Part shown: piece after piece, positions 23,791-33,091 of the stretch
Position numbering within the stretch: position 1 is the stretch's first letter
How the letters are laid out: each line of letters starts with the position of its first letter
Source: Phytophthora colocasiae
Lineage: Eukaryota > Oomycota > Peronosporomycetes > Peronosporales > Peronosporaceae
DNA: 64,000 nt
Assembly: GCA_018806915.1 (NCBI GenBank)
Contig: JAGKQI010000090.1
Location: forward strand, 1,984,001-2,048,000
Reading direction: 5' to 3'
Made by a program: the position numbers and the translations under genes
Notes under the pieces: generated by a model
The model's input: the letters and a program-made list of their open reading frames with translations, nothing else
Told to the model about the DNA's origin: nothing
Database searches by the model: none

Positions 23791-24067
23791 TTGTGATCCT
23801 GATGACTCACACTGTTATCTATTGCTTTGTCTAAGCAACAAGAAGATCTATCAACGGCTACAGCGCAATTGAGTAAGTTATGCCGAGCTAGTGTTGATTT
23901 AGACTGTTGGTTTTGACATGGTGTGTGCTGTTGTGTGCTGGAAGTGTATGTATATGTAGAAACAATGAAAGGATTCAATGATGAAGAGTGAAAATGACAA
24001 CGGAATTTAGCACTTCGATCAAAATGGCATGTTACTGTTTCAAAGTCGTTCAAGGGCGTGTCCAATG

Positions 24068-25969
24068 CTACGCGGGCGCCCTGCATTCCGAATGCGCTTC
24101 CTGTTTACCACCTGATTCATCTACGAAGCTGCGAGATTGCTGGGCGTATAACAAGTGGCAGCAGTACCCCATTTTGAAATGATACTTGCACGGGCAGTAT
24201 GCGGTACCAAGATCGACGGGCCAGCCAGTGCGCGGCTGTCCTTCCACCTCCATTCGCGCGTAGTGAATACCAAACTGAGCGGATATCGCTATATCTTCTC
24301 TAACGCGGTTAAGCGCAGGAACAAACGTCCGCATTGGAGGCATCGCGCGCACGTGGACGAGCGCCGGATCAGCATCACCAAGGATGAAGTCAATGCTGGA
24401 TCGGGTGATGGGGTTCTCTTTAAGGAGACCGCGCTAACGAAGACCTCGTGTACGCGTTTGAAGTGTCACTGGGCAGGTTGGAAAGAGCGAGAAGGGAGGC
24501 AGAGCCATCGAGCGGTGGCCGCAACACGCAAGCAGCTGTGCGAGAAGCATTCCAATCTTTAGCTGACGGTGGTGCGTGTAGTCACGCTTCAACGCCCGGT
24601 TAAACTGCTCAACCGGGTTGTTGGTTGTAGCGAACCCAGGCGGCGTGTGGAAAGCCTGCCAGTTCGCGAAGTTGCCAAGAAGCCATTGTGTCTTCACGTA
24701 CGTCGCAAAAGCGCTTAGATCGGGATGCTCTGCCCACTGATTCAGCATATCTTCCTTCTTCACAGCATACTCCTCGCCACTACCAGCAAAATGCAGGTCA
24801 TAGATTCCGCTGAATACCAATTGAGAAAGAACGGAGCTCATCGCGCGTGTTTTTTCACGTAGCTTTGCAACTACATGATAAAAGCACATTAGAGACACGA
24901 AGTTGCAGTCTGCAAATACACTTTGAAACGCCTTGAGTTGTGCCTTGTCCGCGTCACCTAGGATATACTTGACTTGCATTTCTGACCCATTAACTCTCGC
25001 GTACATGCGACGCAATGCAACAAGCGCTGTTGCAAAATGCGCTTCTTGCAGCTGCGACGTAATAAACAGCGAGACCAAGTGAAATGTTCGCGAAGCGTCC
25101 GTGATACCGCACACAAGTACCGGGTAGCCAACACTGTTCAGCTTGAACGTCGCGTCGAGATGTAGCACGAAGGTACCCGGATCGCGTGCAGAATTTTGCA
25201 GTAAGGCTTTAGTGGTCATGCCGACCAAAAACGGCTTGGCGTCAGAGCCGTTTCCTACCGCGGGAATACCAGACGGGTCATAATCATTAGTGAACGTGAA
25301 GGCATCGTGGTCGCCTTCGCGTCCACTAAATGCTGCAGCTCGAACTGCATCCACGATTGACTTGTGTTTGTCGTTGCCACCCAGGCGCGTTCGGCGGAAG
25401 TGATGCACAATGTTTTGCACTGTGCGTAGGCTAGGGAGTGCAGCAGGTTGGAGGTCAAATTTCCGCCCAAGTGCATGGAGAATACGTAGTGGCATTAGAT
25501 TTTCACGGGCGAGTTCCGTGATGAAGTTGCGCTGGCGTGGCGTGATGCCAGCTTTTCGTGGAGCTCTCGCGCGAGAGTGGTGGCTTCCCAGCTCATACAC
25601 GTCGACGCTGTCGATCTCCTGGCAGACTAGAACCTTCAGCCGCCAAGCACAGGGATCATAGGGGACAGCGTCCGTGCAGTGCTTGCAAGCACAGCGGAGT
25701 AGCTTGTAGCGCATTGAATGCGGAGAGCTAGTGCTGCAAGCAGTGCAAGGCATTAGCTGGCTCTTGACGGTCTTCCAAGTCTTCATTCCTTGGAGCAGGA
25801 GAGCAACATCTTCCGTGGACATGCCACTGCAGAGGAGAGTCCATGCGTGAGGTCGGGGCATAGTGGTGGTGAGGAAGGCTTGAGGTGGGGGTGATGTTAC
25901 GGAGTGAAGATTTCCAAGGCTAACACGAGCTACAGCAGAGCTCGCTACACCAGTCAATTCGTCGTTTAC
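24068..25969 (-). pseudogene. MULE transposase with one premature stop
   Basis: A long minus-strand frame with the MULE DDE core: first Asp in FVLHLDATFKLNSVG, second in YILGDADKAQLKAF with CFYHV after it, and Glu in NNPVEQFNRALKRDY. A TAG at 24434-24436 ends the frame, but the same frame stays open beyond it and encodes a SWIM-type finger (YCPCKYHFKMGYCCHLL) before its natural end at 24068. This one codon therefore separates the core from its zinc finger. Upstream, an acceptor TAG precedes the exon at 25969; a GTGAGT donor about 60 bp away could belong to a small first exon starting with ATG at 26087, but the phase does not fit cleanly. Flanking inverted repeats were not identified. Confidence 0.85.
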
Positions 25970-26543
25970 CTAGATATGATTGGCTAATAATACAAAAATG
26001 ACGATCGTGCATTGGTTGAAATAACTCACTTGTACAATTTACAGGGAAATAGACGTTTGCTGGCATATTAGTGTGGTCACCTTCCATTGTGATGTGATAT
26101 CGAATATTCTATTGTAACGAAAACAAGGGGGATTGTGTTTGTAAGTGTTCATGGTGTTTTTCAGGGATTTGTGGTGTTTGCATATCCTTGTCAGTCGGAC
26201 AGATAGGGTGCGACTGCCATCAAAGCGTTTGTCCTGGCTCCGCCGTAATCGGTCGTCAGAGCGCAGCCTAGCGAAAAGGTTCAAACGAGCCGATCGTTTG
26301 TCCAAATGTACCTGTGAGAAATAATTGCCTTTCATCAGTACATGTACTTGGTAAGCTCAGTTCATGCAGTGAGTCAACTAGTTGTTTCTTTCTAATGAGT
26401 AGCTCGTACTGAGTGTTAAAGCTCTGTAGATGTACTTATAATACGAATACAACGGAAGATACGGCGAGTTGCTGCCAAGTTACGATGTATGTATGTGGTA
26501 TGTACCTAAATGGCATTCAGTAAGTGTATGCTACATATTAATA
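25970..26543. other. Upstream region of the MULE gene
   Basis: Possibly the 5' exon and promoter of the MULE transposase. A 98-codon minus-strand frame at 26039-26335 has no recognisable domain. Confidence 0.35.
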
Positions 26544-26708
26544 CAGGTTTCTGCCTCAATAAAGAAGTTGGAGTCTGCATGCAAATGGCAAGGTTATAAG
26601 AAATAGACAAGACAGTTCGATTTAAAAATATTGTCAGTTCATAAAATGGTGATATGCAGCTCGGAAGGTTATCGGTTTTTTAGGCTTCTTTATTGAGGCA
26701 GAAGACTG
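26544..26708. mobile_element. MITE with TA target duplication (165 bp)
   Basis: Imperfect 24-bp terminal inverted repeats (22 matches), both containing TTCTGCCTCAATAAAGAAG, flanked by TA on each side. There is no coding capacity. The ends start with CAG, as in the neighbouring MITE, which suggests a Tc1/mariner-type source. Confidence 0.8.
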
Positions 26709-26774
26709 TACACTGCAATGTTACATGTATCTATTTGGCTAAATGGATGCACCAATTGCTGCCAAAACAAGCAA

Positions 26775-26878
26775 GGCTGTGGCCATACTTGTCGGCAATA
26801 AGTAGAACTCTCAAAGATGATGTTGGCTGTGGCCATACTTGTCGGCAATAAGTACATGTAGAACTCTCAAAGATGATG
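26775..26878. repeat. Two-copy tandem duplication (~50 bp)
   Basis: CTGTGGCCATACTTGTCGGC and the following 30 bases occur twice in a row. The second copy carries an extra CATGTA. Confidence 0.85.
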
Positions 26879-27215
26879 TATATCTTGTCGCCTCGTGCCA
26901 ACGCCTCCAACCTTCTGTTTAGAGGACGGAGAAGCGCTGTCAGCCTTGTTATGGCACCACAAATCTTAGCAGCACGTTGTGCTGTCGTTCAGCTAGCAGA
27001 GAATGAGCAGCTTGAAGTGGCAAGGAGTATCCAGGGTGGATACGACAATTTTTTTTCTCGCAAGTTTCGGTCCGAGTTTTGTGTGTTTGGTAGCGATTGG
27101 CTCTTTCATTTATGCCTTCATTTTCAATTCAATTCGTAAGGGGTATTTGTATGCTTGATTAATACTTGTACAGGTACTTGTTAGAGTTGTGGTGTAGCCG
27201 CCAATTTACACTGTA

Positions 27216-27488
27216 CAGGTTTCCCCGCCTAATTTGCAACTGCATCAAGTAATTTACCTCGATCAGGGAGTGAAGATGCGGATGCGATTTGCTCTATCTG
27301 GTCTGCCAATGTACTGAGTTACATGCAATCACGGGGGAAATGGGATGCACGATGAAGGTTCAAGGAAGATAATCCCTCCCAATTTTTCAGTAACTCAGTA
27401 CCTGATGCATCTATGTGATACCTGTGCAGATTTTGCATCCTGGCAGATTTTCTTGGTCCGACCCCTGCAAATTAGGCGGGGAAACCTG
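27216..27488. mobile_element. MITE with perfect 23-bp TIRs (273 bp)
   Basis: Perfect terminal inverted repeats beginning CAGGTTTCCCCGCCTAATTT, flanked by TA (27214-27215 and 27489-27490). Inside is a second, weaker inverted pair around GTACTGAGTTAC/GTAACTCAGTAC. Non-coding. Confidence 0.88.
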
Positions 27489-29393
27489 TACGATTAAATG
27501 GTGCGTTTATGGTATGCAGTGAAGCATAATCTTCGTCACTTCGTTTGGAATCGCTGAGTGACAGCCACAAGTGGCGATTCACCACTGGCGAGACGGCATC
27601 TGATGCTTTGCTGTTGTTGAATCAACTGCAGCAAAGCACCATGCCAAGTATTCATTGTCGGACAACGATGTACATTGTACACTGTACATGACACATTGTG
27701 AGCTTGCACCGGTACGTACCGGCAGTTCACGACACGGTCGCAGAGTTGAAGCATCTTCGACCAAATGTCCCGAAGTTACATCGGGAATTTCTTCCACCAG
27801 GAGGGCAAATGAACTCGCCTCGGGTGATTGCAGTGAGAACGGCCGCTTGAACGCATCTGGAGAAAATATACAGTACTGAAGGACTTTTACATGTACTTAC
27901 CGGTATGCCACCAATGAAAATATTTGGGCGAGCCGCACAGTGCTGAGATGGAGCGCCATCGACATCGGACTTGTCCGCTGATCTGCTTCGTCCGGCTTCT
28001 CAACGAGAATCTCACGAATGGCAAAAAAGGCGAACAAAATGCCCTTGATCATAATCGTGTTTGCTCACGTTCTTAAACAACTTCTCGATGCAATGTCGCT
28101 GTAGGGGTCGTCGTAGAGCATGCACATTCTTAAAATGAACGCCTTCCATCTACTAACTAAAGTATGTTTGACTCGTTCTCGAGCTGCAGCTCGGATTCAG
28201 TCGCTGAAGCTTTCGGTGTGTTTATTTTGTTTTGCCGTCTTCCAGCGTATGCGAACTGAGATGACGACCACCCTGCCGATCCACTTGTACAGCATGGGAT
28301 AGTCGCGCCGGCTTCCTCCTGCCACAGGCATGGTCAGGGTTGCAACTGAGTGGAGCGTGACGGCTTACAAAATATTAGGTATAAGTTCAATGTATCATAC
28401 GGCACATTGCCCAGGAATCATGATCGACGAGATTTGAATCGGCCGTAAACGGCGACAGCTTACAGCACAGCGAGTGTAGCGAATTCAGCGGCCAGATGGA
28501 CACCTACGGCCAATAAAAGCCGAAGATAATTTGGAGCTGGGATGACTCTTTCACCAATGGCATCTCCCGATAATCATCGATCGCTCGATCGACTTGAAGC
28601 CAGGCGTTGCTTATCCTGCAGGAACTGCTTGCTCGACGGATTCTGTGCAGCAGCGGCGCAGCCTCAACGCACAAAGCTTTGTCTCTGTGTATTGTACAGT
28701 GAATGTTCCAAAATGAAATCTGTGGTGACGATCTGCTTCTCAGTCCACAATTTCACAACCTTTTTTCAGCAGTTTACTGCATACATGTATGCGGCTGCCG
28801 GACCAGCGCAATGATGGCACTGCGCACTTTCTCGGACTCAGGCTTGTCCACCGGATGGATGCACACTTCTTCCTACTGAAATGGCAAAAAGCGAGCAACA
28901 ACTCGGACATGTGGTTGTTTACTCTGGGCGACCCTAATCCAAATCCCAACATGAATCGCCTACGCCTCGCAGAAAATGTTTTGGGCTGCGCTAGTAGCGC
29001 CGCTACGATGTCGAGATAGGGCGCCGGTAACCAGTTGAAAAATGGTACAACTGATATCGCGGCTGAGAGCATATCAACAGTCTATACTTTAGATCATAAC
29101 AGAATAGACGTTCTTTTCTCTCTACCAGTTGAAAAATGGCGTGACGCTCTCTGTGCCATTGAAAACGGACCGCGTCGAACTCGGTTGGTCTCCGCTTGGG
29201 GTGGGACAGACGGTTGTTTACTTTTTCAGCGAGGGTGGGCAAATCGTCCCGCGATTCACTTGGGGTTTCTTTACAGGCAAATCGCTCCATCCGCTCTTGC
29301 CAGTCGCCACAGCAGCCGCGACCAACAACTGGCGTTTGTCAGGGCATTTACGCTCCTGCATTGTTTTCGGTCACTTGCCAAATCGACACCAAG
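27489..29393. other. 1.9 kb without a supported gene
   Basis: Several short frames exist on both strands but none shows a domain, a plausible start and a consistent frame. A 15-bp sequence CCAGTTGAAAAATGG occurs at about 29031 and 29127. Decayed transposon DNA is likely. Confidence 0.4.
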
Positions 29394-30483
29394 CGAGCAA
29401 CCTGTCCACCAAGCTCAATCCGTTCCATTCATCGACAACCATGCAAGCTGCAGTCGGATCCTCCCGTTTGGCACCTCTGCTACAGGCCGCCTCACTAACA
29501 TCCGAGCCGTACTCGGCACCGCACACGATCCGCACCATCCGTCTGCCGTCGTTGGCACCTCGCCTGCCCACGTTGCCCAGCCTCATGAGCACACTCGCGA
29601 CGCAGGGCAACTACGCCTCGTCGGCCACGTCGTCGCCAACCCGCACGTCGTCGTCGATCTCGTTCCTGTTGAACCCGCCGGCTCGTCAAGCTGCTGACGC
29701 CCACCACCACCACCACCACCACCATGTCAACCAGCACCAGCACCCGTACGCTGCTCCTGCTGCCTCAAGTGCTCCTTCGACCATCCTGTACCACCCGTAC
29801 GCGAACGCTGCGTCGTCGGTTCCCATGACCACCAGCATGATCCAGCCTCAGGAGACCAAACCGCAGCCAAAGAAGAAGCGCAAGACGCGCATCTGCAAGT
29901 CGGAGGGCTGCGAGAAGTACGTGGTGGACCGCGGACTGTGCATCCGCCACGGCGGTGGCAAACGTTGCTCCGTCGAGGGTTGCAACTGCCGCGCCCAGAA
30001 CCGCGGACTGTGCTGGAAACATGGCGGCTACACGCGCTGCACGGTGGAAGGCTGCACGAAGCGCGCCAAGTCGCGCGGCATCTGCTGGTCGCACGGCGGC
30101 GGCACTCGCTGCAAGCACGGCGGGTGCTCCAAGATCGCGGTGTCGCACGGGCTGTGCTGGGCGCACGGCGGTGGTAAGCGTTGTCTGGTGGAGACGTGCC
30201 AGAAGCCGGCGTACGAGCGCAACGGCAACCTGTGCGCTGAGCACTGCGCGCAGCGGACACAGCAGCAGCAGCAGGCTGCAGCCGTCGCATCGCCTGGGCC
30301 CATGGCCAACTAAGGAGCAAGAGCTAGTGTAGACGCCGTGTACAGTATATAAACACGATCATGCATACCATATTCATCCACCCCCTTTGGTTTCCCATCA
30401 CTTGTACTGTAGCACTGCTTTGCTGTAGCAGGCTTTGCAAGCTCGGTTGGCGTGATCCCAACGCATAGCTTGTGCCTGAATTG
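29394..30483 (+). repeat. Inverted duplication, arm B
   Basis: Reverse-complement partner of 21945-23042. It includes the whole WRKY19-like gene and about 170 bp of 3' flank. Confidence 0.9.
29441..30313 (+). CDS. WRKY19-like zinc-finger protein, intact copy
   Basis: 290 codons from ATG 29441 to TAA. The first 85 residues are Ser/Thr/Pro-rich, then comes a run of eight His (about residues 88-95) near HQHPYAAP, a basic nuclear-localisation-like KKKRKTR, and a C-terminal set of tandem repeats (RICKSEGCEKYVVDRGLCIRH onwards) with spaced C..C..H positions. These repeats are the hallmark of the oomycete family often labelled WRKY19-like; despite the label there is no WRKYGQK motif. The gene has no intron, unlike the paralogue at 31586. 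The frame is open further upstream to 29129 but without support. Probably a nuclear regulator; function not known. Confidence 0.85.
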   Translation: MQAAVGSSRLAPLLQAASLTSEPYSAPHTIRTIRLPSLAPRLPTLPSLMSTLATQGNYASSATSSPTRTSSSISFLLNPPARQAADAHHHHHHHHVNQHQHPYAAPAASSAPSTILYHPYANAASSVPMTTSMIQPQETKPQPKKKRKTRICKSEGCEKYVVDRGLCIRHGGGKRCSVEGCNCRAQNRGLCWKHGGYTRCTVEGCTKRAKSRGICWSHGGGTRCKHGGCSKIAVSHGLCWAHGGGKRCLVETCQKPAYERNGNLCAEHCAQRTQQQQQAAAVASPGPMAN

Positions 30484-31585
30484 GTCTGCCGACCTGGTTG
30501 CCACGTCTCGCACGTAGCAAGCGATTTAGACGCAATCTGCGATTCGGCCCTCTCTATGAAAGCTGCTAGAGAGCAAGGCTTGCTTGCTGCAAGCGAATGT
30601 CTACACTGTAGACTCTACAGCACGCAAGCAGCATACACTTGCAAGGTGCAAGCGCTTGAAGCACCCAGCAAGAACACGCTCACACCAGCTGAATGCAATG
30701 CTTGGCTTCATCAGTCGCGGGTCACATGAGATGGCGTGATGCGCGTGTGCAAGCCGTTGAGTTAATCGACAAGTGCTCGCAACGTGTAAATTGCACGGCA
30801 CGAATTGTGGTTTCTCGTGAGGAAATACATGTACTTCAAACACGTAGATACAAGTGCATGTTGTTCACAGCTTTGCACGGCAAAGCGTCTGACAACTGAT
30901 GAGCTGCAAGCGCATCCAAGCCGTATTGCCGTGTGCTGCGTGGCGATGCCACGGCCGTTACCGCACAGCAGCATGATGACAGTCCACAAGTGACCGGCTC
31001 AGTCACAGCCCCCAGTCACTGTTCTGACGACTTGCTTGCACCAGAGGATGCATGTAATATGGAGATCGAGGTAACAGTAGCGGATAGTGCCGCTACCGAA
31101 TGAGGCGGAGTCCGCTTCCATCGTTTCTCGCGGAAAAAAGCCGCTAGCTAACCGGCACGATTTGGTGGCCAACGGGGCATTGTCGGAGATCTGCTGCCCA
31201 CTCGGCCTGGCCGTCGTAAATTAGAGTGCGGGTCTGTACGAGTCGACAGACGGATTCGACAGACTATCATATAGAGCGGCTACAGGCCAGTGTTCGTGGC
31301 CTGGAGACGAGCGCAAAGAGCAAATGGAGGTGTCATCTCCGGCATGGGGCCAGTCGAACAACGTCGGTCAGATTGGTACTACTTAGTACATGTACATGTA
31401 GTAGATAGACTCATGTTGAGCACAAGTAACTTAGCCGTAAAAATAAACTTGGCCAGACTATGCACAGTAGATAGGTACTTGTAGACCCAGAGTTTAGCTA
31501 CTCGAGCCAAGTCTCAGTTGTCAGAAAGAGACCAAGTGCGCACATCAAGGGACGTCGCGTCAATAGTTTGAGCCTAAAAAGCACT
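30484..31585. other. 1.1 kb without a supported gene
   Basis: Short frames only. TGCAAGC-like words recur at 30580-30660. The last 100 bp should hold the promoter of the next gene. Confidence 0.35.
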
Positions 31586-32531
31586 ATGCGTCCCATGTCG
31601 TTCCAAGACTTATTCGTTAAACCGGCTGATGCTGCGCGTCTACCGCCTGCTACGTCGTTGCTGTCTCCCACTTCGGCGTTTGATGGTCTCAGTGCAGCAG
31701 ACACAACACCTAAAGGCTCGATCGGATTCATTCTGGACAATGGAGCTGTCAAAATGGAGCCGAGTCTCGTGAATGGAGCGGAACAGGGAGAAGTGCGACT
31801 CGCCACGCCTACTGCAGCTGTGAAACGCAGTCTACAAGAGACTTCGAACGATGCCGTCGCTCCAGGACCTAAACGCAAGAAGAGGAAGGCTCGCATCTGC
31901 AAAGAGCCTGATTGTGAGAAATACGTCGTGGATCACGGCCTGTGCATCCGACACGGGGTGGGTGCAGTCTCAAGTTGTTTACGGCGACTTCCTTCGGCTG
32001 TAGCTGACGTGTATCTCGGTTGACTGTTAGGGCGGGAAGCGCTGCAGCATCGAAGGCTGCAATTGCCGTGCGCAGAACCGAGGGCTCTGCTGGAAACATG
32101 GTACGTACCAGACTCAGAGAATCCAGCCTAAAAGACTAACTCCTTCTGTGTCATTATAGGCGGGTACACGATCTGCAAGGTAGAAGGCTGTTCCAAGCGC
32201 GCCAAGTCGCGCGGCATCTGCTGGTCGCACGGCGGGGGCACTCGCTGCAAATTCGATGGCTGCTGCAAGATCGCGGTCTCTCTGGGTCGCTGCTGGGCCC
32301 ACGGCGGAGGTGAGCTCGACCTGGCGGGTGGCTGCTGGGCCTCAGACCTTCTAATTTCGTATTGTCGCACACACAGGGAAGCGCTGCTCGATCGACAAGT
32401 GCCGCAAGCCGGCGTCCGAGCGGACCAACAACTTCTGCACAGATCACTACACCTGGTACAGCCAACAGGGAGAAGCAGGCGCAGCTACAGATCAACGGCA
32501 GTTCCTGGCACCGCCCACACCGACGCAGTGA
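31586..32531 (+). CDS. WRKY19-like zinc-finger protein, paralogue with introns
   Basis: Four exons: 31586-31957, 32031-32100, 32160-32309 and 32377-32531. All introns have GT-AG ends and are 59-73 bp long. Joined, they encode one frame of about 248 residues starting MRPMSFQDLFVKPADAARLP, with the basic KRKKRKARICK segment and then the tandem Cys/His repeats (GGKRCSIEGCNCRAQ, GGYTICKVEGCSKRA, GGGTRCKFDGCCKIA, GGKRCSIDKCRKPA). Three of the four exon joins fall at the HGG turn of a repeat. The N-terminus differs from the copies at 22990 and 29441, so this is a distinct paralogue. A TTG-started extension upstream is not used. Probably nuclear; role unknown. Confidence 0.85.
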
Positions 32532-33091
32532 GGCGCACGTTCCTTCATGTTGATCATGGGTGCATAATCTCCACGTGTAATCAGAGTCGACTAACAAAAA
32601 ATTCGAAGCCTGTGCATACTTAGGTCAAAGGCTACGAGACCAACTGCACTGCAATTGTCAAAGGTAGAGGAGTTTGTTTACCTTCCAACACCACAGACAG
32701 ATGCGTGTATTGTGTCCTCGCCAGTATGATGAAGCCTTGTGACGTATGTAACCGTTTGTTAAAGCAATAGGGTGCCTCACTCCAGAGGCCTTGGATCGAC
32801 ATTCCTCAGATCAGAACGCTTCTGTGGCGCGGGCCAGCACCGCACTGTCGCCTTGCAATGGTTGTCACGCAAATAGTTTTGGCTTTCGTGTCGACAGGCA
32901 GTTCCTTTGGATCAGTTCCGCAACCTGCATCGATATTCTTGCTGCTTGACCAACGGCTTGATAAACGCTAAACGAGTGCTTTGGATTCCTAGGATGGACT
33001 TCATTTCAACCATAACCTTCCTCAGTGTCCGTGCATTGCTACATACAACTGGCAGGGAGAGAATTCACAACGTAGAAGTTCGTGCGTCGCC
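32532..33091. other. Intergenic region between convergent genes
   Basis: 3' flanks of the WRKY19-like gene and VPS16. No further gene seen. Confidence 0.5.

Noticed and set aside
28740..29072. 110-codon minus-strand ORF
   Set aside because: No recognisable domain and no supporting context; possibly decayed transposon.
29129..29440. N-terminal extension of the WRKY19-like protein
   Set aside because: The open frame continues upstream but leaves the duplicated region, and the other copy has unrelated sequence there. The shared ATG at 29441 is the better start.
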